From the NCBI GenBank assembly GCA_019119395.1, contig DWXC01000026.1, positions 1-58,055 on the forward strand: a stretch of DNA of 58,055 nucleotides, read 5' to 3'. The position numbers were made by a program, and so were the translations under genes. How positions within the stretch are numbered: position 1 is the stretch's first letter; each line of letters starts with the position of its first letter. This DNA is from Candidatus Borkfalkia stercoripullorum (GTDB taxonomy: Bacteria; Bacillota; Clostridia; Christensenellales; Borkfalkiaceae). Shown piece after piece: positions 35,290 through 42,626 of the stretch. Below the pieces are notes generated by a model, which did not search any database, was not told where the DNA came from, and saw nothing but the letters and a program-made list of their open reading frames with translations.

Positions 35290-37044
35290 ATGGACGGTAT
35301 ATTCGGTTCCACAGGCGTCTGGTTTCTGATCGGCGCGATCCTCGTCTGGTTCATGCAGGCGGGTTTCGCAATGGTGGAAACGGGATTTACGCGGGCGAAA
35401 AACGCAGGCAACATCATCATGAAAAACCTGCTCGATTTTTGCCTGGGTACGATCGTTTTCGTATTGCTGGGGGCAGGTCTTCTGATGGGCGAGGATGCGC
35501 TCTTCGGGCTCGTCGGTATCCCCAACATGGGCGTGTTCACCGATTTTGCGAACTACGATTGGTCTAACTTCTTCTTCAACCTCGTGTTCTGCGCGACGAC
35601 CGCGACGATCGTTTCGGGCGCTATGGCGGAGCGTACGAAATTCCTTTCATACTGCATTTACTCTCTCGTCATCTCGGCAGTCGTTTATCCCATCGAGGCG
35701 CACTGGGCGTGGGGCGGCGGCTGGCTGAGCACGGCCGAACCGCTGTTCGGTACGACGGGTTATTTCGCGAACGTCGCTTACATCGATTTTGCGGGTTCTT
35801 CCCTCATCCATTTTGTGGGCGGCATCTCGTCTTTCATCGGCGCGCTCCTGTTGGGCCCGCGCTGGGGCAAATATCTTGACAAGGACGGCAAGCCCACCCT
35901 CGTCAGAAAGGAAGCGAAATACGTCCGCGCCATCCCCGGGCATAACCTGACCGTGGGCGCGCTCGGGTGCTTCATCCTTTGGTTCTGCTGGTACGGCTTT
36001 AACGGCGCGGCGACGTCCGGTATGACGCAGCTCGCGCAGGTGCTCGTCACGACGACGGTCGCTGCGGCGACCGGCACGATCTCGACCATGGTCTTTACGT
36101 GGATCAAAAACAAAAAGCCGGACGTATCCATGACGCTCAACGGCTCTTTGGCGGGGCTGGTCGCGGTCACGGCGGGGTGCGCGGTGATCGACGTGGTCGG
36201 TGCGTTTTTTATCGGCCTGGTCGCGGGGATACTCGTGGTCGTCGCGGTCGAAGTCATCGATAAAAAATTCCATGTGGACGATCCCGTGGGCGCGATCGCC
36301 GTACACGGCGCGAACGGTCTGTGGGGAACGATCGCCTGCGGCCTGTTCTCCACGAGCACGGGGCTCTTCTATACGGGCAGTTTCGCGCAGCTTATCGTCC
36401 AGCTGATCGGCGTTCTTGCGATCGCCGCGTGGACGATCGTATGCATGATCGGTCTGTTCCAGCTCCTCAAGCACACGGTGGGGCTGCGCGTTTCGAAGGT
36501 CGAAGAGATCGAAGGCCTCGACAAGCACGAACACGGCCTGCCCAGCGCGTATGCCGACTTTACGCCCGTGCCGCTTGCGGCGGAGATCATTGAGGCGGAA
36601 GGCGTCCCCGTTGCGGAAGCCGCGGGCGTTGCCGTCACGGATATGACCGCTCCCGCCATGCCCGCCGTCGCGGAAAGCGCGGAGAGCGTCAAGATGTCCA
36701 AGGTCGTCATTCTGACCAAACAGTCCAAGTTCGAAGATCTGAAACAGGCATTGAACGCGATCGGCGTGACGGGGCTTACGGTCACGCAGGTGCTCGGCTG
36801 CGGCGTGCAGAAGGGCGCGGGAGAATATTACCGCGGCGTCAAACTGGATATGGATCTGCTGCCGAAAGTCAAGGTGGAAGTCGTTGTCAGCAAAGTTCCC
36901 GTTGCCGAAGTGGTGGCTGCGGCGCGCAAAGCGCTCTATACGGGGCATATCGGCGACGGAAAGATCTTCGTCTACGATGTGGAGGACGTGGTGCGCGTGC
37001 GTACGGGGGAATCGGGCTACGACGCCTTGCAGGACGCCGAATAA
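35290..37044 (+). CDS. Ammonium transporter fused to a PII domain
   Basis: A 584-residue protein: eleven membrane segments of an Amt channel (about 1-400), an Ala/Glu-rich linker (about 410-470) and a C-terminal PII domain (about 472-584). Pore His are expected in SLIHFVGG and AVHGANGLWG. The PII part keeps QKGAGEYYRG at the T-loop, LPKVKVEVVV, GHIGDGKIFVYDV (nucleotide B-loop) and VRVRTGE. The Tyr51 uridylylation site of E. coli PII is Leu here, so regulation is likely by nucleotides and 2-oxoglutarate only. The fusion places the blocker on the channel itself. Probably co-transcribed with glnN. Confidence 0.93.
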   Translation: MDGIFGSTGVWFLIGAILVWFMQAGFAMVETGFTRAKNAGNIIMKNLLDFCLGTIVFVLLGAGLLMGEDALFGLVGIPNMGVFTDFANYDWSNFFFNLVFCATTATIVSGAMAERTKFLSYCIYSLVISAVVYPIEAHWAWGGGWLSTAEPLFGTTGYFANVAYIDFAGSSLIHFVGGISSFIGALLLGPRWGKYLDKDGKPTLVRKEAKYVRAIPGHNLTVGALGCFILWFCWYGFNGAATSGMTQLAQVLVTTTVAAATGTISTMVFTWIKNKKPDVSMTLNGSLAGLVAVTAGCAVIDVVGAFFIGLVAGILVVVAVEVIDKKFHVDDPVGAIAVHGANGLWGTIACGLFSTSTGLFYTGSFAQLIVQLIGVLAIAAWTIVCMIGLFQLLKHTVGLRVSKVEEIEGLDKHEHGLPSAYADFTPVPLAAEIIEAEGVPVAEAAGVAVTDMTAPAMPAVAESAESVKMSKVVILTKQSKFEDLKQALNAIGVTGLTVTQVLGCGVQKGAGEYYRGVKLDMDLLPKVKVEVVVSKVPVAEVVAAARKALYTGHIGDGKIFVYDVEDVVRVRTGESGYDALQDAE

Positions 37045-37077
37045 AAGATCACCCACAGCTTTCTCATAGACAAAGGG

Positions 37078-37112
37078 CGGCCGCTCCGTTTTGTACGGGG
37101 CGGCCGTTCTTT
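37078..37112 (+). terminator. Terminator after the ammonium transporter gene
   Basis: CGGCCGCTCCG pairs with CGGGGCGGCCG (one T-G pair), 7-nt loop, followed by TTCTTT. From here to the rplI stop at 37262 (about 150 bp) no gene is seen. Confidence 0.7.
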
Positions 37113-37261
37113 ACGAGGGGTTCACGGTTCACGCATGGCGGTATTCCCGTCTTTTCTGCCGCTGCCGTTAATGCCGATCACTTTCACGGTGCTGTTTCTT
37201 CTTCAAACCGCTTCTTTTTAATTCCTGACGAAAGCAACCCGTCGGGCGTGCTTTCGGGGGA

Positions 37262-37708
37262 TTATTGTTCGGGCTTTACGCTGACGTTGATCTTTGCGGA
37301 AACGCCTTCCATAAACCTGATCTCGACGGGGTAGTCTCCCGCGACTTTCAGGGATTCTTTGAGCACGATCTTCTTTTTGTCGATGTCGTAGCCCATGTCG
37401 GCAAGTTTGCCCGCGATCTCTTTCGAGGTCACGCTGCCGAACACTTTGCCGTTTTCGCCGCATTTGATCGTCACGTCGACGGTCGTCTTGTCGATCTTCG
37501 CCGCGAGTTCCCTGATGGCCTTGATCTCCTCGGCGCGGCGGCGCTCTTCCGCCTCTTTCTGGATCTTTAAACTGTTTACCGCGACGGACGAAGCCGCTTC
37601 CGCCAGCCCTTTTTTGAGCAGAAAGTTTTTGGCGAACCCGTCGCTCACGTCGAGGATGTCGCCCTTCTTGCCCGTGCCTTTTACGTCTTGTTTGAGTATC
37701 ACTTTCAT
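37262..37708 (-). CDS. rplI: 50S ribosomal protein L9
   Basis: A 148-residue L9. The N-terminal domain MKVILKQDVKGTGKKGDILDVSDGFAKNFL is diagnostic (key residues: KVILxxDVxxxGKKGDxxxVxxGFxxNFL), followed by a long charged helix (about 42-78) and a C-terminal domain with GKVFGSVTSKEIA. It binds the base of the L1 arm of 23S rRNA. It stands alone with its own promoter, away from the rpsF-ssb-rpsR cluster where it often lies. Confidence 0.96.
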   Translation of the reverse strand: MKVILKQDVKGTGKKGDILDVSDGFAKNFLLKKGLAEAASSVAVNSLKIQKEAEERRRAEEIKAIRELAAKIDKTTVDVTIKCGENGKVFGSVTSKEIAGKLADMGYDIDKKKIVLKESLKVAGDYPVEIRFMEGVSAKINVSVKPEQ

Positions 37709-37741
37709 GGTATTGTCCTCTCGAATTGATGTCGTGAATCT

Positions 37742-37770
37742 ATTTTACAATCAAACGGGAAAAAAGTCAA
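37742..37770 (-). promoter_or_regulatory. rplI promoter
   Basis: On the minus strand TTGACT (37770-37765), 17-bp spacer, TAAAAT (37747-37742). Confidence 0.75.
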
Positions 37771-37827
37771 CCCTATCCGTAATATTTCGCGCTCTTCTGC
37801 TCATAATAGCGGAAGGAGGTTGTTATT

Positions 37828-37983
37828 ATGAACAAGATCAACAACGCGATCGGCTGCGAAGTGACCGAATGCATGTACAATTGCGACGGCAAGAACTGCA
37901 CGCTCGACAAAATCACGGTCGGCAACGACTGCAACTGCGATGCGGAAAGCTGCACCTGCTGCGAAAATTACAAAAGCAGATAA
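37828..37983 (+). CDS. DUF1540 domain small cysteine-rich protein
   Basis: A 51-residue protein with eight cysteines, too short to be found by usual length cuts. GGAGG lies 8 bp upstream of ATG. GCEVTECMYN, GKNCTLDKI and CNCDAESCTCCENYK give the DUF1540 spacing CxxxxCxxN..xxC..xxI.......C..xxxxCxxC, suggesting metal binding. The function is unknown; related proteins occur in sporulating and non-sporulating Clostridia. Divergent from rplI. Confidence 0.85.
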   Translation: MNKINNAIGCEVTECMYNCDGKNCTLDKITVGNDCNCDAESCTCCENYKSR

Positions 37984-38009
37984 CGCCTTCCGAAAAAGGG
38001 GATAAAAGA

Positions 38010-38043
38010 GGCGCGCCGGGCATGTTTGCCGGGCGCGCCTTTT
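38010..38043. terminator. Bidirectional terminator
   Basis: A GGCGCGCC stem with inner GGCA/TGCC pairs, flanked by TTTT on the plus side and AAAAGAG on the other. It serves the DUF1540 gene and the convergent NUDIX gene. Confidence 0.85.
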
Positions 38044-38052
38044 CGTTGTCGG

Positions 38053-38547
38053 TCAGAGCTTATTCTTTTTCAGCTCCGCGATCGCGCTTTTGAGGAAAAA
38101 TTCCGCCGTCGAATCGTGGCTGATGCGTTCGAGCGCCTCGTCGAAGGAACACCAGCACGCCTCTTCGAGTTCGTCGGTGTTGAGTTGTATTTCGCCTTCG
38201 GAGACCATGACGATAAAGCCGAGCATCAGAACGTTTCTCGGTTCGTGGTAACGGGAACTCATGTAGCGGTACTTGACCGCGTTCAGCCCCGTTTCTTCCT
38301 TGATCTCGCGCACGATCGTCTTTTCGGCCGATTCGCCTTTCTTTACATACCCCGCAAAGAGCAGGTACTGCCCGTTCGTGTGTTTGCCGATGAGGAACTT
38401 TTCCTGCTTCCTGTCCACGACCGCCATGCTCACCGCCGTTTTAAAGGGCGGGAACACGAATTTTTCGCACGTCTCGCAATAGGGGACCAATCCTTCGTTT
38501 TCGCAGAATTTTAAGATGAGTTTGTTTCCGCAATCCTGGCAATGCAT
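38053..38547 (-). CDS. NUDIX hydrolase with N-terminal zinc ribbon
   Basis: A 164-residue protein. Residues 1-30 carry two CxxC pairs (HCQDCG; YCETCEKF), a zinc ribbon as in NudC-type NAD pyrophosphatases. The Nudix box reads GYVKKGES....REIKEETGL at about 66-88, matching GX5EX7REUXEEXGU. It lacks the long N-terminal domain of NudC, so NAD or a related dinucleotide is only a possible substrate. A 5'-UTR hairpin GGCGGC-GCGT-GCCGCC sits just ahead of the GGGAGG ribosome site. Confidence 0.85.
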   Translation of the reverse strand: MHCQDCGNKLILKFCENEGLVPYCETCEKFVFPPFKTAVSMAVVDRKQEKFLIGKHTNGQYLLFAGYVKKGESAEKTIVREIKEETGLNAVKYRYMSSRYHEPRNVLMLGFIVMVSEGEIQLNTDELEEACWCSFDEALERISHDSTAEFFLKSAIAELKKNKL

Positions 38548-38612
38548 ACTGTCGCCTCCCGTTCGGCGGCACGCGCCGCCTTTCAGATATAAAATAAAAA
38601 ATCACTCTAATA

Positions 38613-38641
38613 AGAATAAACCTTTTTGCAGAAAAAGTCAA
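38613..38641 (-). promoter_or_regulatory. Promoter of the zinc-ribbon NUDIX gene
   Basis: Minus strand TTGACT (38641-38636), 17-bp spacer, TATTCT (38618-38613). Confidence 0.65.
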
Positions 38642-38717
38642 TATTTATTGGCGAATTTTCATCGGAGTTTGCAAAATTTTTACATATTTCGTCCGTTCGG
38701 AACGTTTTTAACCGCGG

Positions 38718-39593
38718 TTATAGTTGCTTTTTGAATATAGAAAGCGCTTTTAAGGCGGTTTTCAGATAAAGCGGAAGCGTATAATTTTTTTTGCGCAGAA
38801 CGCCGGCGAAACCGAGCGGCGCTTTTTCCGCAACCGCGACCCACAGCGCCATGTTGGTCTCTTTGAGTTTCGCGTCGGCGTCGGCGATCTCTTCGGACTT
38901 TCCCGCAAGCGACGCGCGCGCAAGGTAGCCGATCCATTCTTTGCAGATGAAGTTAAAGGCGAAGCGGTATCTGTCCGCGTCCAGCGCGGGTTTGACTTTG
39001 TTGAAAAATTCCGCAAGCGCGAGGACGTTGCACGCCTCCGCGTGCGTGCGGGTGTTTTTTTCTTCCCCGAGGGATAGGGAAACGCAGGCGGCGCTTTTGG
39101 CGAAGAGCAGGGGAACGAACGATTCCGCGTACGTTCTCCCCAATTCCCGCGTGCCCTGTGCGAGTTCCCGCTTTGCGGCGCAATGCGCGGGCAGCGGGCG
39201 CTTCCCCGCGATCGTATCGGCGAGGGGGTCGCTCTCCCGCGCCTTTTCGCCGAAAAAAATCAGATCCTCTTCCGCGGCGGACAAAAAGTCGAACAGCTCT
39301 TCCGCGCGTTCTTTGTCGGATTTTTCGTTCCCGTCCGCCCGCACGACGTATTTTCCGCTGTACCTGCCCGCATCCTCGATCACAGAAATGTTTTTGCCTT
39401 CGGGCAAAGCAAGTTCGCCCGCGCCGCCCGAAAGGGCGACCTCCGCGTGTTCGGGCAGGGCGGAGAGGAGCGCCGCGACGTTTTCGGGATCGGCGTTTTC
39501 GGATAAGGAAAGCGCGAGCGTGACGGGAATTTCGGGTGCGCCCTGCGTTTCGGCGGGTGCGGGTTCAGTCTTTTTTCTTCGGAAAAACGCCAT
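38718..39593 (-). CDS. Uncharacterised protein, 291 residues
   Basis: I do not recognise this protein. MAFFRRKK starts a basic tip, followed by a Pro/Ala-rich stretch (to about 25) and a region with alternating hydrophobic strands (VTLALSLSENADPENVAALLSAL; GKYVVRADG) that is reminiscent of the first part of a GT2-type Rossmann fold but has no DxD. The rest is helical and Ala/Lys/Glu-rich, with a C-terminal LPLYLKTALKALSIFKK amphipathic helix that could touch the membrane. It has a good promoter, GGACAAGGAG upstream and is single-gene. The reading frame has no competing candidate and normal codon use, so it is likely real. Confidence 0.7.
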   Translation of the reverse strand: MAFFRRKKTEPAPAETQGAPEIPVTLALSLSENADPENVAALLSALPEHAEVALSGGAGELALPEGKNISVIEDAGRYSGKYVVRADGNEKSDKERAEELFDFLSAAEEDLIFFGEKARESDPLADTIAGKRPLPAHCAAKRELAQGTRELGRTYAESFVPLLFAKSAACVSLSLGEEKNTRTHAEACNVLALAEFFNKVKPALDADRYRFAFNFICKEWIGYLARASLAGKSEEIADADAKLKETNMALWVAVAEKAPLGFAGVLRKKNYTLPLYLKTALKALSIFKKQL

Positions 39594-39623
39594 GCTCTGC
39601 TCCTTGTCCTTATTTTCTCGTCT

Positions 39624-39652
39624 ATCATATCATAAAACGCAAAAAAATTCAA
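39624..39652 (-). promoter_or_regulatory. Promoter of the 291-residue gene
   Basis: Minus strand TTGAAT (39652-39647), 17-bp spacer, TATGAT (39629-39624). Confidence 0.75.
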
Positions 39653-39713
39653 GCGCAGGGCGTTTTTCTGCGGCGGAAACGGCTATAAAACTTTGTATAA
39701 GCCCTGCGCGAAG

Positions 39714-39742
39714 TTGCATTTTTCGCGCGATCGTGGTAAAAT
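39714..39742 (+). promoter_or_regulatory. Promoter abutting the HAD gene start
   Basis: TTGCAT (39714-39719), 17-bp spacer, TAAAAT (39737-39742). The expected start (about 39749) coincides with the ATG at 39750. Confidence 0.6.
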
Positions 39743-39749
39743 ATATGCT

Positions 39750-40418
39750 ATGTTCGAATGGAGAGGGATATGCGCGGAAGGCGCGGTGTTCGATCTGGAC
39801 GGAACGCTCGTGGACAGTATGGAGATCTGGAGCGAGATCGACGAGGAGTTTTTCGCAAAAAGGAACATGCCCGTGCCCGACGGGTATCAGGCGAATATCG
39901 CGCACCTGGGGTTTCGCGACGTCGCCGCGTTCACGGTGAAAAATTATCTTCCCGAAGAGCGGGAGGAAGAGATTATCGCCGAGTGGAACGGGATGTGCCG
40001 CGAAAAGTACGCCGCGGCGGGCGGCCGGTATTTCAAAGCGGATGCGGTGCGGTTTGTCCGCGCGCTGTCGGAGCGGGGCGTGAAGATGTGCGTCGCCACG
40101 GCGTCCTCGCCCGAGCTGTTCGTTCCCGTGCTCGAAGCGGGCGGCATATACGGCCTGTTCGAAGGCTTTTTTACCGTGGACGACGCGGGGAGAAACAAGA
40201 GCTTTCCCGATATATTCCTGCTCGCGGCGAAAAAACTCGGGCTTGCGCCCGGGAAGTGCGTCGCGTTCGAGGACAGCTTTGCGGCGCTTTGCGCGGCGAA
40301 AAAGGCGGGCATGCAGACGGTCGCGGTGTACGACAGATCGTCGGAAGGGCGCTGGGAAGCGCTCAAAACAAATGCGGATGCCTTTGTGTACGGTTTCGGC
40401 GAATTTTTTGAATTTTGA
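39750..40418 (+). CDS. HAD-superfamily sugar-phosphatase/phosphoglucomutase-like hydrolase
   Basis: A 222-residue HAD subfamily IA protein. The nucleophile motif is AVFDLDGTLVDSM (Asp about 14 and 16), motif II Thr-Ala-Ser near CVATASSPE, Lys in GRNKSFPD, and motif IV VAFEDSFAALCAAKKAGM. The helical cap is between. Such proteins dephosphorylate small sugar phosphates or isomerise them. The ATG at 39750 fits the family N-terminus, but no ribosome site precedes it; the promoter -10 ends only 7 bp upstream. An in-frame GTG near 39786 would remove residues before FDLDG. The asnA start is 21 bp downstream. Confidence 0.82.
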   Translation: MFEWRGICAEGAVFDLDGTLVDSMEIWSEIDEEFFAKRNMPVPDGYQANIAHLGFRDVAAFTVKNYLPEEREEEIIAEWNGMCREKYAAAGGRYFKADAVRFVRALSERGVKMCVATASSPELFVPVLEAGGIYGLFEGFFTVDDAGRNKSFPDIFLLAAKKLGLAPGKCVAFEDSFAALCAAKKAGMQTVAVYDRSSEGRWEALKTNADAFVYGFGEFFEF

Positions 40419-40439
40419 AAGATAAAAGAGGAATCAGCA

Positions 40440-41423
40440 ATGTATCAGTCCAAATTGACGCTCATGGAAACGGAAAAGGCGGTCAAGTTCTTAAAGACGG
40501 TGTTTGAAAAGGAGCTTTCCGCCGCGCTCAACCTTACGCGCATCAGCGCGCCGCTCTTCGTCACGCGCGAGAGCGGGCTGAACGACGACCTGAACGGCGT
40601 GGAGCGCCCCGTGTCTTTTGACATGAAGGCGACGGGCAAGACGGTCGAGGTCGTGCACAGTCTCGCGAAATGGAAGCGGTTCGCGCTCAAAAAATACGGA
40701 TTCGAAAAGTACAGCGGGCTGTATACCGACATGAACGCGATCCGCCGCGACGAGATCCCCGACAACCTGCATTCGATCTACGTCGACCAGTGGGACTGGG
40801 AAGAAGTCATCGGCAGGGAGGACAGGAACGTCGGATTTCTCAAACAGACGGTGAAAAAGATTTACGGCGCGCTCAAACGCACCGAAGCCGCCGTCTGTGC
40901 CGAATATCCCGCGCTCGAAAAATATCTGAGCGAGGACATCTCTTTCGTGACCACGCAGGAACTCGAGGACATGTATCCCGCGCTGACGCCCAAACAGAGG
41001 GAAACGGAGTATACGAAAACGCACGGTTCGGCTTTCATCATGCAGATCGGCGGCAAACTGAAGTCGGGGCAGAAGCACGACGGCAGAGCGCCCGACTACG
41101 ACGACTGGTCGCTCAACGGCGACATCGTGCTGTACTATCCCGTGCTCGGATGCGCGTTCGAAGTTTCTTCCATGGGTATCCGCGTGGACGAACAGACCCT
41201 CGTATCGCAGCTGAAAGAGGAAAACTGCCTGGAAAGGCTGCAAAGCCCCTTCCACAAGGCGCTCGCCGCCGGGGAAATGCCGCTCACGATGGGCGGCGGC
41301 ATAGGGCAGTCGCGCCTGTCCATGTTCCTGCTCAACAAAATGCACATCGGCGAAGTGCAGGTTTCCCTGTGGGACGAAAAGACGGAACGATATTGCCGCG
41401 AAAACAACATCGAACTGATGTAA
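40440..41423 (+). CDS. asnA: Aspartate--ammonia ligase
   Basis: ATP-dependent, ammonium-using asparagine synthetase of the class II tRNA synthetase fold. The 327-residue length matches the family. Motifs include RISAPLFVTRESGLNDDLNGVERPV (residues 30-54 region, with the substrate-binding LNDDLNG), YTDMNAIRRDE near 95, VDQWDWE near 115, and the motif-3 GGGIGQSRLSMFLL near 282. It is strictly ammonium-dependent, in keeping with glnN and amt genes nearby. GAGGAATC precedes the ATG and the HAD gene lies just upstream. Confidence 0.95.
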   Translation: MYQSKLTLMETEKAVKFLKTVFEKELSAALNLTRISAPLFVTRESGLNDDLNGVERPVSFDMKATGKTVEVVHSLAKWKRFALKKYGFEKYSGLYTDMNAIRRDEIPDNLHSIYVDQWDWEEVIGREDRNVGFLKQTVKKIYGALKRTEAAVCAEYPALEKYLSEDISFVTTQELEDMYPALTPKQRETEYTKTHGSAFIMQIGGKLKSGQKHDGRAPDYDDWSLNGDIVLYYPVLGCAFEVSSMGIRVDEQTLVSQLKEENCLERLQSPFHKALAAGEMPLTMGGGIGQSRLSMFLLNKMHIGEVQVSLWDEKTERYCRENNIELM

Positions 41424-41444
41424 AATTTGCGTCGCGGTAAAGAT

Positions 41445-41490
41445 AAAACAGCCGCAAAAACGCGCCGTCCGCGCGTTTTTGCGGCTGTTT
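41445..41490. terminator. Bidirectional terminator
   Basis: A 20-bp stem AACAGCCGCAAAAACGCGC with its complement, with A-run and T-run flanks. It separates asnA from the convergent aldo/keto reductase gene. Confidence 0.9.
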
Positions 41491-41517
41491 CGTTATGTCT
41501 TTCGATCGCGGAAAGGA

Positions 41518-42492
41518 TTATCCGATCTTTCTCACGAACGGCTTATAATCGAGGATCGCGTCGATCTCTTTGAGCACGCCGTCGGGGATGGCGAGCCCGC
41601 TCGCGGCGACGTTCGCGTCGATCTGTTCGGGGCGGGAAGCGCCCGTGATCACCGAAGAGATCTCGGGAAGCCGCAGGATCCATGCGAGCGCGAGGACGGA
41701 AAGGGGTACGCCGAGGTCGGCTGCGATCGCGGAGAGCTTTTCCACTTTGCCGAGGTTTTCGTCGGTGAGCAGGGCGTTGATCTGTCTGTCCGCCTGATGC
41801 GTCGCGCGCGATCCCAAAGGCAGGGGCTGCCCTTTGCGGTATTTGCCCGTCAAAAGGCCCTGCGCCAGCGGGGAGAACGGCACGATGCCGATCCCGTTTT
41901 TGCGGCAGATCGCCACGATCTCGTCCTCGATGTACCTGTCCGCCATGTTGTATTGGGGCTGGATGACGTTCATCGGCCGCAGGTGCATCTCTTTCGCCGC
42001 CGCGACCGCTTCGGTGATCTGTACGGGCGACCATTCGCTCACGCCGTAATAGAGGACTTTGCCCGCCGCGACCATGTCGGAAAGCGCCTGCATCGTCTCT
42101 TCTACGGGCGTCGTGGGGTCGAAGCGGTGGCAGAAATACATGTCGATATAGTCGAGCTGCATGTTTTTCAGCGTTTTGTCGAGCTGTTCTACGATGTGTT
42201 TGCGCGAAAGCCCCCAGTCGTTCGCGCCCGGGCCCGCGGGGAAGAACACCTTGGAAGAGACGACGTATGCGCTCCTCGGATAGTCTTTGAGCGCTTTGCC
42301 GAGGAATTTTTCCGCTTCGCCGCCGCTGTATGCGTCCGCGCAGTCGAAAAAGTTTACGCCCGCGTCGAACGCGGCGCGGATGCACTGTTTTGCGGTTTCA
42401 GCCGCCGCCGGGCCCGAAAGGTCGGTCATCCAGCTGCCGAGGGCGATCTCGCTCACTTTCAGCCCCCACTTTCCCAAATTTCTGTATTGCAT
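41518..42492 (-). CDS. Aldo/keto reductase (voltage-channel beta-subunit-like group)
   Basis: A 324-residue NADPH-dependent carbonyl reductase. LGKWGLKVSEIALGSWMT opens the barrel; FDCADAYSGGEAEKFLGKAL gives the catalytic Asp and Tyr; SSKVFF the Lys; YFCHRFDP the His near 121; GVSEWSP, PFSPLAQGLLTGKY and GASRPEQIDAN the cofactor site. It resembles YghZ/Kv-beta relatives. Physiological substrate unknown; probably an aldehyde-detoxifying enzyme. Confidence 0.9.
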   Translation of the reverse strand: MQYRNLGKWGLKVSEIALGSWMTDLSGPAAAETAKQCIRAAFDAGVNFFDCADAYSGGEAEKFLGKALKDYPRSAYVVSSKVFFPAGPGANDWGLSRKHIVEQLDKTLKNMQLDYIDMYFCHRFDPTTPVEETMQALSDMVAAGKVLYYGVSEWSPVQITEAVAAAKEMHLRPMNVIQPQYNMADRYIEDEIVAICRKNGIGIVPFSPLAQGLLTGKYRKGQPLPLGSRATHQADRQINALLTDENLGKVEKLSAIAADLGVPLSVLALAWILRLPEISSVITGASRPEQIDANVAASGLAIPDGVLKEIDAILDYKPFVRKIG

Positions 42493-42515
42493 GGCGCACT
42501 CCTTCGTTTTTTTTC

Positions 42516-42545
42516 ATTATACTCCGAGTGCGGAGGTTTTGTCAA
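42516..42545 (-). promoter_or_regulatory. Promoter of the aldo/keto reductase gene
   Basis: Minus strand TTGACA (42545-42540), 18-bp spacer, TATAAT (42521-42516). The spacer contains CTCCG-CACT-CGGAG, a small inverted repeat. Confidence 0.8.
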
Positions 42546-42564
42546 CGGTTGCGAAAAAAATAGG

Positions 42565-42603
42565 GGCGGGAAGATTGCCTTTTCCCGCCGTTTGTAGTAT
42601 AAT
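42565..42603 (+). promoter_or_regulatory. Promoter with inverted repeat centred on the -35 box
   Basis: TTGCCT (42575-42580), 17-bp spacer, TATAAT (42598-42603). GGCGGGAA (42565-42572) and TTCCCGCC (42582-42589) are perfect 8-bp arms that flank the -35 box symmetrically, a good repressor-site geometry. Confidence 0.6.
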
Positions 42604-42626
42604 ACCCATGAAAAACAGGAGCAATT

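Noticed and set aside
37113-37261. Possible gene between the ammonium transporter terminator and rplI
   Set aside because: No frame with a ribosome site; only a hairpin near 37220-37255 that may act weakly at the end of rplI, without a convincing T-run.
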